A stretch of 50,973 bases of DNA. Origin: Limnohabitans sp. Its GTDB lineage: Bacteria > Bacteroidota > Bacteroidia > Flavobacteriales > Flavobacteriaceae. The notes beneath the pieces are model-generated. The model saw only the letters and a list, made by a program, of their open reading frames with translations, ran no database searches and had not been told where the DNA came from. Positions 1 through 8,362 of this stretch are shown piece after piece (the first letter of the stretch is position 1; the number at the start of each line of letters is the position of its first letter). The stretch covers positions 1 through 50,973 of the forward strand of contig JASGCW010000001.1 of NCBI GenBank assembly GCA_030053945.1. Reading direction: 5' to 3'. The position numbers and the translations under genes are program-made.

Positions 1-510
1 TTTGTTTTTACATTATACAGAATCAATATAGAAGATTATTATGAAGCTGGCAATTTAATAGGAGTAAATAGTCCTCTAAAATTTGATTGGTTTGGTTACA
101 TCTTTTTAAGTATTACTAAACTTATATTTACAACAATCACTGGTTTTGCATCTGCTTTTATAGTTATATACACTTATGGTAATACTCAAAAAGGGTGGAT
201 TGAAAACGCTATTTATTCCTTTCTACTTTTTCTGCTTTCAATTCTGGGGGCTTATGATTTAGCTACTTTTTCTGATTTATTTATGATGTGCACGAATCAA
301 ATGCCATCATCATTTTTGTCTATGTGTTGGTCATTAATAATTGCTCTAATTTTAACCCCTTTGGTATATTTTCTTACTAAAAAATTAATTAAGAAAATTC
401 AAAAATCAACTAAATATTCCGAAGTTTTAGAATTAGTAGAAGACTTCACATTATTTAGTGAGATTCCAGATAAAAACATTGATAGTGAAGACTTAAGAAG
501 ACCTAATTAA
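1..510 (+). CDS. Partial membrane protein of unknown function (5' end outside window)
   Basis: The reading frame is open from the first base, so the start lies upstream; 169 codons are visible. I do not recognise the family. Two or three hydrophobic segments can be seen: around codons 40-60, around 70-90, and a further one just after an internal Met-Met pair (SLIIALILTPLVYFL). The protein ends in a charged tail rich in Lys and then Asp/Glu, probably cytoplasmic. It lies upstream of the effector-like locus on the same strand, about 80 bases before a pseudogene fragment, and may be one more accessory membrane protein of that locus. An internal ATG at 283 could be mistaken for the start but would cut the hydrophobic region. 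Confidence 0.7.
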   Translation, partial: FVFTLYRINIEDYYEAGNLIGVNSPLKFDWFGYIFLSITKLIFTTITGFASAFIVIYTYGNTQKGWIENAIYSFLLFLLSILGAYDLATFSDLFMMCTNQMPSSFLSMCWSLIIALILTPLVYFLTKKLIKKIQKSTKYSEVLELVEDFTLFSEIPDKNIDSEDLRRPN

Positions 511-589
511 ATTAAAAAAAATATCAATTACAATTTAATTATACATTAAAAAAACAGAAAATCGTTTATTAAGGAATTACTACCCTAAA

Positions 590-824
590 ATGTCAAGTGC
601 TAGTGTTATTACGATTCCTGCAAATGAAAAAATAGATATCAAAATTGTGGAATGGCAACCCGAGACGAGTGAGACTAGACAAGAAAAACAACAGAATTTG
701 GCATTGGATAGAAAAAGATGGCAAGAGTGTTATTAAGCAAATGAAAGGCAAAGGTGATGGCGAAGGAGCATTTAATTATTTATTTTTCCTTCCAAAGGAG
801 AAATCTGAACTAGAAGTGTTTTAA
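590..824 (+). pseudogene. Frameshifted fragment of an effector-like gene (paralogue of the gene at 2331)
   Basis: An ATG at 590 opens a 48-codon frame that stops at 734-736. From about 702 a second frame continues to a stop at 822-824 and encodes IEKDGKSVIKQMKGKGD, the same residues found at positions 5-21 of the protein starting at 2331. The shared DNA (708-759 against 2343-2394) differs at only 2 of 52 bases. The first frame must shift into the second to give a continuous protein, so this is a broken 5' portion of a paralogue and not a gene. It may preserve the N-terminal part that the 2331 gene has lost. Confidence 0.7.
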
Positions 825-830
825 TAAAAG

Positions 831-2153
831 ATGATAATTGAAAAACTTACATTAGAAGATGTTACTAGTTTAAGGGAAACAATATATAAAGAGATTCCTT
901 TATTTTTCATTTTCATTTTCATTAAGCTATCTTTTATTTTTATTTTACCAGCCTTTATAATTTTATATTTCTTTCAAATAACCTATAAGTCTATTCTTTC
1001 TGAAAATTTCGCTTGTGAGAACACATTGTTACTAATTACTGTTTTATTTTTATTATTGACGTTATTTTTAATTATTCTCATAGTTAAATTTATTAAAGTG
1101 GATTACCCTTTAAAAATCACTTGCGATTTTACAATTATAGATAAAAAAACAATAAGTAATACAACTGACAACACATTTATTGATAGTAGTTATTATTATG
1201 AGATAATTTTAATTAACTCAGAATACAGGCTAAAGAAGAAAATACAAGTAGATTGTCAAACTTATAAAAAAGCAAAGCAAAATCAGATTATTAAACTTAA
1301 ATATTATGATGTCATAAATAAGTTAATAGAAGCTTCATTAAATGATGAAAGAATTTTAAATGCAAAAATTTCAGTTTCACCTTTGAGAGCAATGACTTAT
1401 ACTTTAAAAAGAATTTTGGAATCACCAAGTAAAAAAATCAATAAAATGAAAACTAAAAGCAAACTTTTGATAATCTTTTTAAATCTACTAGTAATTTCTT
1501 GTAAAGGCAAAATAGAACCTATCGGAGAAAAACCATTAGACTTGGAAGGGTTTGATTTTACCACAAAAATAGACTTATTGCTACCTAATAAAAATATCAG
1601 TAAAGAATACATAGGTGTCTATGAGATAAAATCAAAATTTAGAAAAAATATAATAGAAAAAGACACAACTTTTTTGGATGAATTTGGTGATAATAAAAAA
1701 GCTATAGGTATAGAATATCGTCAAAATTCATCAACTAGTATCGATACTTTGGCTACTTATGACAAACAAGTTTTTTCTAAAATCAATATTGCAACAACTC
1801 TAAAAAATGAAATTTATGTTATGAGTGCCGTGACAAGTGAAATCACGAATACACAAATCAACAGTTTCATTGAAAAACTTTCAGAGACGTATGGTAAGTA
1901 TGTTAAGGAAGAAGCAGAATTCGGAAATAATAAGTTCTATATCTATGAATGGCAAGCAAATGATAGAATAATAAAATTTTCTACTATTTATAATAATGAA
2001 AGTAATACACTAAAAATTGAAGTTAGTCCTAACAGTTTAAAAGTTGCTGATAAAGAACCACATTATGTTGGATATTTTTATGTAATAAAAAAAGAAAATG
2101 AAAGAATGATTAAAAATTTGTCTACTGGGGATTTTGCGTTTATAAAACCTTAA
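831..2153 (+). CDS. Membrane protein reading through into a lipoprotein (apparent gene fusion)
   Basis: The 440-residue product looks like two proteins joined. Residues 1-205 have two strong hydrophobic blocks (about 23-50 and 63-87) followed by a soluble, beta-rich part. At residue 206 (ATG at 1446) a complete lipoprotein signal begins: MKTKSK, a hydrophobic stretch and a lipobox-like LLVISC, so Cys at about residue 223 would be lipidated. That is normal only at a true N-terminus. Loss of a stop codon between two adjacent genes, or independent initiation at 1446, would explain it. The lipoprotein part resembles in layout the ones at 4940 and 8363 (short strands, a helix, then a Tyr/Gly and Trp motif). 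No family is recognised. It may be an immunity-type pair for the effector-like protein; this is inference. Confidence 0.65.
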   Translation: MIIEKLTLEDVTSLRETIYKEIPLFFIFIFIKLSFIFILPAFIILYFFQITYKSILSENFACENTLLLITVLFLLLTLFLIILIVKFIKVDYPLKITCDFTIIDKKTISNTTDNTFIDSSYYYEIILINSEYRLKKKIQVDCQTYKKAKQNQIIKLKYYDVINKLIEASLNDERILNAKISVSPLRAMTYTLKRILESPSKKINKMKTKSKLLIIFLNLLVISCKGKIEPIGEKPLDLEGFDFTTKIDLLLPNKNISKEYIGVYEIKSKFRKNIIEKDTTFLDEFGDNKKAIGIEYRQNSSTSIDTLATYDKQVFSKINIATTLKNEIYVMSAVTSEITNTQINSFIEKLSETYGKYVKEEAEFGNNKFYIYEWQANDRIIKFSTIYNNESNTLKIEVSPNSLKVADKEPHYVGYFYVIKKENERMIKNLSTGDFAFIKP

Positions 2154-2176
2154 ATTGTTATATAATAAATGTAATA

Positions 2177-2230
2177 CAACCCCGATTAATTTTACCAAAA
2201 GGTAAAACAGAGTTCGAAGTATATGATTGA
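2177..2230 (+). pseudogene. Last codons of a lost copy of the companion protein (paralogue of 5520-6290)
   Basis: In one frame these bases encode LILPKGKTEFEVYD followed by a stop. The intact protein at 5520-6290 ends NFYLPQGKTEFEII. The match PxGKTEFE sits at the C-terminus in both, so a second copy of that gene appears to have stood here and been deleted up to its last 17 codons. The match is short, but position at the end of the frame and location in the same locus support it. Confidence 0.5.
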
Positions 2231-2330
2231 TTGTAAATTATTTTATGGAGAAACAACAACAACGAGAAGAAAAAGCATTGAAAAAAAAATCATCTTTTAG
2301 CTTCAAAAATAAGCAGTTAACCCTCAGAAA

Positions 2331-4937
2331 ATGTTGATTCAAATAGAAAAAGACGGCAAGAGTGTTATTAAGCAAATGAAAGGCAAAGGAGATGTGTTTA
2401 ATATTACCTTACCTAAATCACTTTGTGGTAGCTATACCTATTATACCAGAGTAAGTCTAGAAGGAGTTAATAATTCGACTTCAGCGATACTAGGTTTTAG
2501 AGGCTATTGTCCTCAAAAAATAACCAAATCTGAATGGCGGAAATCACCTAAAGGAGCAAATATTGCTAATGGCACACCTATAAAATATGGCGATACCATC
2601 TATTTGTATTTAGAAACCGAAGGATTAAATGGTGAAAAACTTACAGTTGAGGTGTACAACTCGGTTACCCTATTAAGCGACACCCTAATTCGGAAAATCG
2701 TTCTAGTGGAAGTAGAAGACGGAAGAGTCGCGTTAAAAATCCCCAACACCACCTTATGGATGGGAGCAGTTAGCAATATACAAGAGGTAGAGGAATTTTA
2801 TGTTAAAATAAAAAATGCCAAAGGACAGTATATTTTAAATAGCAAACAAGAAGAAGACCACGCCGAATATCTAAAAATTAAAAAAGAGGTTTCTAGTACA
2901 AACATAGAAAAACCAAGTAATACCACGGTTCTTAAAATAGGAGAAACCACAGTTAAACTCAACCGACACGAGCCTTGTAAGTTTGAAGAAATTTCTATTA
3001 CAGAAACAGAAACCAAAGATGGCAAAGCAACTAACAGTACGGTAAAAGTTTTTGATAATGGAAAAGGACTTAAAAGTGCTAAAGGGACTACAGAAAAAGT
3101 AACTACGTCTATCTATTTTAAGTTTGATGTAGATGTAGTAGATGAAAAAAGCAAGCAAGCCTTACAGAATGTACTAAACTTCTTGTTAGAGCATCCCCAC
3201 TCAGGAATCCGATTAGAGGGATATGCCTGTGTAATAGGCAAACAAAATTACAACAATGGTTTGTCGCAACGTCGTAGTGATGCGGTTAAAAAGTTTTTTT
3301 TAGACGGAGGTTTAAAAGCCGATAGAATTTTATCGTTAGGCAAAGGCGAAGTAAACGCTACCGATGACAAACAAGGACGAGATAACATAAAATACAAAGA
3401 CGAAAAAGAATACATCAACAACCGTCGTGTAGATGTGTCGTTTACATTTGAAGGGCATAATGCACAAACCATAGTTTATGAAACCATTGCGCCAAGCTCA
3501 GATAAAAACATATTACTGGAAGTAAAAGGTTTTGAAACTAAATCCTGTTTTAAAACCAAAGACAAGCATACTAAAAAAATAAAAGTTACCTCCCCTGCCT
3601 ATCCCGCTGCTAAAGTTCAAAATGGGGACAAAATGCAAATTCCTGTGCATTCAACTTTGGAAGCGTGGAATCCAGCGCCATTGAATTATATATGGCCAAG
3701 TTATAATATTCTTAAAAAAGGAGAATCAACTAATAAATATTTTGTATTCATTAACTCTTGCAGGTATTTTTCGAGTAATGAAAATAACATAATTCTACTA
3801 AAGGCTTTTCCAGATATTAAATGGGACTTAAAATTCTCTTTGAATCTAACAAATGATTTAAGCGTAAAATGGATGAACGCTTCAGAAAGTCAACATAAGG
3901 AATTTCAAAAAAAATCAGGGAAGATTGGAGCTGAAAAACGATGGAAACAAAAAGAAGCATCGATTAATTTTAGTTTAAAAGCGAAATGGAATAATGATGA
4001 GATTATAAAAGAATTAAAATTAAAGTATGAGGATAAATTTAAAAAACTTTATGATGTTTTTTCTTCCATTGGTAATCTTTCAGAAGGAATAACTAGTAAA
4101 ACCAAAGGAAAAGTAAGTGCCGTTTCGTCTGGTATTCCAGCCACATTTGCAGTTAAGCCTCCAAATTTAGAATTTACAGCTAACTGGTTGTTAAAAAAAG
4201 TAGAAGACCAGACAAAACAAAAGACTTTAGGTACTGATGTAAAATTAGGCTTAGGTGCGAATCCTTTGATAGGATTAGAAGTTACGATAGATTTGTTAGG
4301 AACTATAGTTTATACAGCCGCAGGATTAGTCAGTGGAGGTGCAGCAGCACCTGGTGTTTTAAAATTATATCAAAAAATAAAAGATTCACTAAAAGAAGGT
4401 TTAAATGTAGGTGAAAAAGATATGAATGCTAAATATAATGTTGATATCTATATGGATTTAGTAATAACTGGAACGATGAATATCAATAGTAACCTTCAAT
4501 TTAACACTGCTTTAAAACCAAGTGATAGTAAATTAGATATAAAATCAGAAGCTAAGTTAGCTGTAGAGTTGAAAGTAGGAGTGAAAATTTTAGGAGAAGT
4601 GACAGTTGTAATTATCAAAATTAGAGCATACTTTGAGGCTTCGGCTAAATCCAAAGCTTCAATTACATTTGGTCAATCATTAAAATATGATGATAAAGGT
4701 TTGTACTTAAGACCAATATTAGGTTTTGATGGTATGGATGCAGAGTATATAATAAAAGTAAGTGCAGGTTTAGCATTAAAACTTAAAAAAGGGAAACTAT
4801 CTTCTGATGTTTCAAATGATACAGAACATACTATAGCACAAGGAAAATATGAGGGTGTATTGCCTCCTTTTGATATTATAAAAGAACTAGAAACACTAAC
4901 TGGCTTTGATGCTAATATTAAATTAATATCGAATTAA
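2331..4937 (+). CDS. Large signal-less protein with internal OmpA-like peptidoglycan-binding domain; candidate effector
   Basis: An 868-residue protein. Residues 1-190 look like beta-rich modules. About 262-375 is an OmpA-like domain: the helix motif NNGLSQRRSDAVKKFF begins at Asn308 with the conserved Asn, Leu-Ser and Arg residues, and NNRRVDVSF closes the domain. The C-terminal half (about 400-868) is not recognised; it is Lys-rich with a hydrophobic patch at about 647-683 (GLEVTIDLLGTIVYTAAGL). There is no signal peptide, odd for a peptidoglycan binder, which suggests export by a contact-dependent machine such as a type VI system, or delivery into another cell. The start may be secondary: in frame just upstream the codons read AVNPQK after a stop, as if the N-terminus was cut by recombination. 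Following genes lie 2-10 bases apart and look co-transcribed. A toxin role is inference. Confidence 0.75.
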   Translation: MLIQIEKDGKSVIKQMKGKGDVFNITLPKSLCGSYTYYTRVSLEGVNNSTSAILGFRGYCPQKITKSEWRKSPKGANIANGTPIKYGDTIYLYLETEGLNGEKLTVEVYNSVTLLSDTLIRKIVLVEVEDGRVALKIPNTTLWMGAVSNIQEVEEFYVKIKNAKGQYILNSKQEEDHAEYLKIKKEVSSTNIEKPSNTTVLKIGETTVKLNRHEPCKFEEISITETETKDGKATNSTVKVFDNGKGLKSAKGTTEKVTTSIYFKFDVDVVDEKSKQALQNVLNFLLEHPHSGIRLEGYACVIGKQNYNNGLSQRRSDAVKKFFLDGGLKADRILSLGKGEVNATDDKQGRDNIKYKDEKEYINNRRVDVSFTFEGHNAQTIVYETIAPSSDKNILLEVKGFETKSCFKTKDKHTKKIKVTSPAYPAAKVQNGDKMQIPVHSTLEAWNPAPLNYIWPSYNILKKGESTNKYFVFINSCRYFSSNENNIILLKAFPDIKWDLKFSLNLTNDLSVKWMNASESQHKEFQKKSGKIGAEKRWKQKEASINFSLKAKWNNDEIIKELKLKYEDKFKKLYDVFSSIGNLSEGITSKTKGKVSAVSSGIPATFAVKPPNLEFTANWLLKKVEDQTKQKTLGTDVKLGLGANPLIGLEVTIDLLGTIVYTAAGLVSGGAAAPGVLKLYQKIKDSLKEGLNVGEKDMNAKYNVDIYMDLVITGTMNINSNLQFNTALKPSDSKLDIKSEAKLAVELKVGVKILGEVTVVIIKIRAYFEASAKSKASITFGQSLKYDDKGLYLRPILGFDGMDAEYIIKVSAGLALKLKKGKLSSDVSNDTEHTIAQGKYEGVLPPFDIIKELETLTGFDANIKLISN

Positions 4938-4939
4938 GA

Positions 4940-5515
4940 ATGAAAACAATTTTAAAATTAATGATTTTAGTAACACTAATTTCTTGCAGACAAAATCAAA
5001 TAAAACTTGATGAGTTAAAAATTAATCAAAATATTGCACAAATCGGTGTAGGATTAAGACAAGATGCGGACCCAATTTATGGTTTTAATTCATACTTTAC
5101 TGACGAACTGGATAAATTTAAAATTTTTGGTGTACAACTCTCAAAATATAGATATCCTAATAATGTAATGTCAGATTATAGTAACATATACTTATATGTG
5201 GATAACTTTAAAAATAACAATTTTTTAGGTTTAAGATTAAATTTGGTTAAAGACAAAGAGAGCAACGAAATTATCAAGGCAATAAGCAATTTATATGGTC
5301 AACCACTATACAAGAAGATTGATTCGAATGATGATGCTAAAGTATGGTATGATAAAAAAGAAAAGAAACATATTTTTTTAATTATAGATAAGCAAACTGA
5401 AAATTTTAAGGGATTCGAACTGATTATTGCAAAAGACGATATAAGAATTGAAAATTCAAATGATCCGAAAACGAACAAACTTTTTGATCAGATTAAAATG
5501 CTTTATTTACAATAA
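4940..5515 (+). CDS. Small lipoprotein of unknown function
   Basis: A 191-residue protein with a lipoprotein signal: MKTILKLMILVTLISC, giving Cys16 as the likely lipidated residue. It starts two bases after the large OmpA-like gene, so the two are almost certainly translated from one message. No family is recognised. The mature part has alternating strands and one helix with LYGQPLYKK, followed by VWYDKKEKKHIFLII. This order (helix, YG or LG, then an aromatic strand) recurs in the lipoproteins at 1446-2153 and 8363-8965, which suggests a shared fold. A periplasm-facing immunity protein for the neighbour is plausible but unproven. Confidence 0.8.
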   Translation: MKTILKLMILVTLISCRQNQIKLDELKINQNIAQIGVGLRQDADPIYGFNSYFTDELDKFKIFGVQLSKYRYPNNVMSDYSNIYLYVDNFKNNNFLGLRLNLVKDKESNEIIKAISNLYGQPLYKKIDSNDDAKVWYDKKEKKHIFLIIDKQTENFKGFELIIAKDDIRIENSNDPKTNKLFDQIKMLYLQ

Positions 5516-5519
5516 TTTT

Positions 5520-6290
5520 ATGATGAAAACATATTATATGGCAGATTTTAGCGCTTTTATGTGCTATTTTCAGATTAGAGTTAATGATGTGGAAGTTTTT
5601 TCATTAAATGTAGATGGTCAGACCTCAACTAATATCCCACTTAATCAAGGTATTTTAGAAAGTGGTTTGCAAAAAATAGAGGTAAGAGTTTTTCCACTGA
5701 AAGGGAAAAAAGTGTTGCATCCGGAAGCGAGTGTAAGATGTAAAGTAGTTGCTTTTGACGTTAGTAATGGAGATTTTAAATTTGTTAATCAATTTGAAAA
5801 TTTCGAAACATTACCTGTCAAAAAAGGAGTACCGTATACCTTTCAAAAAAGCACATTTGAGGCCAAAGTTCCCTATAAAATTAATGCTTGGCAAAATGGA
5901 CAAAAATTAAAAGACTTCAAAGATTTAAAGGAAAAGCTTATTGTAGAATATAATAAAATAATACATTCAATAAAATCAGGAAATTATCAGGATTTCATAA
6001 AAGCTTATCAAAAACGAGAGCAAAATATTGCAACTGCAATGTATTTGGGAGAAAAGGAATCAACAAAAAGAATCAACGAAATATTATATGATATAAAAAA
6101 CGGATTTGAGATACAACCACTTCCTCAAAATTTAGTATTAGAAATTTCAGGAAATGATAAGCTAGCTTGTTTAAAAAGATTCGATGGGATGTCAGCCCTC
6201 TTCTTAGAAAATAAAAAAACAGAGGAAGAACTTATACTCTTAGTGAATTTTTATTTACCACAAGGAAAAACAGAATTTGAGATAATTTAA
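5520..6290 (+). CDS. Conserved companion protein of the effector-like locus, function unknown
   Basis: A 256-residue soluble protein without signal peptide. I chose the ATG at 5520, just after the upstream stop at 5515; a longer frame from 5448 would overlap the lipoprotein gene. Residues 1-125 are beta-rich (CYFQIRVNDVEVFSLNVDG; IEVRVFPLKGKKVLHPEASV). A central helical section about 140-200 is rich in Lys and Glu. The C-terminus LLVNFYLPQGKTEFEII is echoed by a remnant at 2177-2230, so the family has been duplicated and lost in this locus. No known domain is recognised; it could be an adaptor or chaperone that accompanies the large protein, which is inference from position only. Confidence 0.75.
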   Translation: MMKTYYMADFSAFMCYFQIRVNDVEVFSLNVDGQTSTNIPLNQGILESGLQKIEVRVFPLKGKKVLHPEASVRCKVVAFDVSNGDFKFVNQFENFETLPVKKGVPYTFQKSTFEAKVPYKINAWQNGQKLKDFKDLKEKLIVEYNKIIHSIKSGNYQDFIKAYQKREQNIATAMYLGEKESTKRINEILYDIKNGFEIQPLPQNLVLEISGNDKLACLKRFDGMSALFLENKKTEEELILLVNFYLPQGKTEFEII

Positions 6291-6299
6291 TAGTTTGCA

Positions 6300-7424
6300 A
6301 TGCTTGAAATAATTACTCAGATTTTAAATAACGAGGTGACCATTTTAGGAGCAGTACTTCTTATGGTGGCTAGCCTTTTTTTGGCACTATTTCAAACTAT
6401 AGTAGTTCAAGGTTTGATAGAAGTCAATTTACATAAGTATTTTTTCTTTATCCTTAACCCTTTGTTAGTGGGATTGTCTTGGTTAATTAATAAAGGAGGT
6501 CCTTTGCTAATAATGGTACTTATTTTTATCACAACCATTATTTGTTTTATTGTAGGAATAATAAGATCAGCTTATACTAGTTCTATAGAAAAGAACAAGG
6601 ATCAAGAACGATTTTATGCCTACTATGGTATAAATAAAAAGACTATACCGTTTTGGAAAAAAGCTTTAGCTTCTCTTTTATTCTTCTCAATATTTCCATT
6701 AATGGGGCTTTTAGGACCCTATATGTTTTTGGTGATTATAGGATTTATAGTTTTAGCTTTTTTTCTTCCTAGTAATAAAAATAACTTCCTGAAATATCAA
6801 TCTATTCTGCCTACTTCAAAAATCCATTCGGTAGCAACTGGCTTAGCCGAAGTAAAAGGTAAATTGATAAGTAAAGAACGATTAGTTTCTCCTCTAAGAG
6901 ACAAACCTTGTATAGGTTTTTACTATAAAATACAAGAGGTAAAAAAAGATGATGATGGAAAAGATAGTTATACCACTATATTTAGTGAGCAAATTTGTAA
7001 AAACTTCTTCATACAAGATGAAACTGGAAAAATAGAAGTTAATCCTGAAAAAATGGAATTGATATGGTTAGATGAAGATGAAAGTTACTACATAGGCAAT
7101 AAACTTCATACACAATATTTGCTAAAAGAAAATGACGAGATGCTGATTATTGGGAAAGTGGGATTTAATGCCACCAGTCCTATTATTGAATATGAAAATA
7201 TAAAAAAAGTATTTGGGATAGCACCGGTAGGGAAAGTAGAAAATTACAATACAAATCTGCCGTTACGAAATGCTTTTTTTAGGTTTACGCTTCTTTTTAT
7301 TATAGCAATGGTAACGATATTACTACTTCCTATACGATTAGAAGAAAACAAAATCGTACTTGACAAAATTGAGTATATAAAACCAAATGAATTTATCAAC
7401 TATATTAGTAATCAGTTAAAATAA
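6300..7424 (+). CDS. GIDE-domain multi-pass membrane protein (E3 ubiquitin ligase-like family, no RING)
   Basis: A 374-residue membrane protein. Hydrophobic segments lie at about 15-40, 46-63, 68-90, 122-156 and 328-344. Between the last two is a GIDE-type soluble domain (about 175-310): SVATGLAEVKGKL, then SPLRDKPCIGFYYKI, FFIQDETGKIEVNPE and YLLKENDEMLIIGKV follow the pattern of this family. In eukaryotes GIDE is joined to a RING finger (MULAN); no Cys/His RING is present here, so ligase activity is not expected. Bacterial GIDE proteins are often encoded beside LemA, as here, where lemA starts six bases downstream. The pair probably forms a membrane-associated unit. A truncated second copy lies at 9570-9767. 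Confidence 0.8.
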   Translation: MLEIITQILNNEVTILGAVLLMVASLFLALFQTIVVQGLIEVNLHKYFFFILNPLLVGLSWLINKGGPLLIMVLIFITTIICFIVGIIRSAYTSSIEKNKDQERFYAYYGINKKTIPFWKKALASLLFFSIFPLMGLLGPYMFLVIIGFIVLAFFLPSNKNNFLKYQSILPTSKIHSVATGLAEVKGKLISKERLVSPLRDKPCIGFYYKIQEVKKDDDGKDSYTTIFSEQICKNFFIQDETGKIEVNPEKMELIWLDEDESYYIGNKLHTQYLLKENDEMLIIGKVGFNATSPIIEYENIKKVFGIAPVGKVENYNTNLPLRNAFFRFTLLFIIAMVTILLLPIRLEENKIVLDKIEYIKPNEFINYISNQLK

Positions 7425-7430
7425 TAATTT

Positions 7431-7994
7431 ATGAACTCATCTATAATTTCAATTATTATAATAGTAATTGTTGGAGCAATTTTAATTTCGATAGCTATAT
7501 CTTCCTATAATAAATTAATAATGCTTAAACACAATATTGACAAAGCTTTTGCAAATATTGATGTGATATTAAAACAAAGAGCAGATGAGATACCTAATTT
7601 GATCAACGTGGTAAAGGAATCGATGAGGTATGAAGAATCTGTAATCATTAAACTTACAGAATTAAGAACAAATTTTCTTAATGCAACAACTAGTTCCGAT
7701 AAAATTGTAGTATCCAATGAAATTGATAAAACTATTAAAAGTATTTTTTCAATATCAGAAAACTATCCTGATTTAAAAGCTAATCAAAATTTTATGCTCT
7801 TGCAAGGAAGGGTTTCTCAGATGGAGGACGCTATTTCTGACCGAAGAGAGTATTTTAATGAATCTGTAACTATGTACAATATCGGGATTCAAGAATTTCC
7901 AACTTTAATTTTCGCAAAAATTTTATTCTACAAGCAAAAACCTTTATTAGAAATAACAGAAAAAGAAAAAAAATACGATGGAATTAAGTTCTAA
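7431..7994 (+). CDS. LemA family protein
   Basis: A 187-residue protein with one N-terminal membrane segment (about 4-26, IISIIIIVIVGAILISIAI) and a helical domain. SYNKLIMLKHNIDKAFANIDVIL followed by KQRADEIPNLINVVK matches the LemA signature (membrane segment, YN.L, then NID..L.QR.DLIPNL). The later MQFEDAISDRR-like element (SQMEDAISDRREYFNESVTMYN) is also typical, here with SQME for the usual LE. The exact biochemical role of LemA proteins is not established. It sits between the GIDE gene and a small membrane protein gene whose start overlaps its end, so all three are probably co-translated. Confidence 0.9.
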   Translation: MNSSIISIIIIVIVGAILISIAISSYNKLIMLKHNIDKAFANIDVILKQRADEIPNLINVVKESMRYEESVIIKLTELRTNFLNATTSSDKIVVSNEIDKTIKSIFSISENYPDLKANQNFMLLQGRVSQMEDAISDRREYFNESVTMYNIGIQEFPTLIFAKILFYKQKPLLEITEKEKKYDGIKF

Positions 7995-8343
7995 TCTAGC
8001 TGATATACTCTCTGACCTTTGTTATGACAATGGTAAAAGTTTGATTTTTGTAGCAGGCTTTAGTGCACCTGTTTTTTTCATACTAGCAGTTTTAATCGGT
8101 TTGTTACTTAGGCCATTCAAGGTAATACTTTCTAATTTTAAACTTTTTAAAGTTCTTTCTTATGCATTTGTTTTATCTGGGATACTTGGTTTTTTAGTAG
8201 TCTTACTTTTGCATTTTTTGGAAATTCCAGGTATTAAAATCTTATTTATTTTACTAGCTATACATATATCTTACTTCCTTTTTGTGTTTTTCAACTTTAA
8301 TCGAATTGAGAAATGGATCGTACGATTTACTAACACTAAATAG
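7978..8343 (+). CDS. Small three-helix membrane protein of unknown function
   Basis: A 121-residue protein with three clear hydrophobic segments at about 22-44, 56-80 and 86-105, ending in a basic tail (RIEKWIVRFTNTK). The ATG lies inside the last codons of the LemA gene (17-base overlap), so translation is probably coupled. No family is recognised. Its place directly after GIDE and LemA suggests it belongs to the same membrane unit, or that it is a membrane immunity factor for the upstream effector-like protein. Confidence 0.75.
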   Translation: MELSSNLADILSDLCYDNGKSLIFVAGFSAPVFFILAVLIGLLLRPFKVILSNFKLFKVLSYAFVLSGILGFLVVLLLHFLEIPGIKILFILLAIHISYFLFVFFNFNRIEKWIVRFTNTK

Positions 8344-8362
8344 TATTTCTAAATCAAATAAA

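Noticed and set aside
5448..5519. Upstream extension of the companion protein gene
   Set aside because: It overlaps the end of the lipoprotein gene; an ATG pair five bases after that gene is the natural start.
6300..7424. Active E3 ubiquitin ligase
   Set aside because: The GIDE domain is present but there is no RING finger, so no ligase activity can be claimed.
8282..8362. Upstream extension of the lipoprotein gene at 8363
   Set aside because: It would bury a perfect lipoprotein signal and overlaps the preceding gene in another frame.
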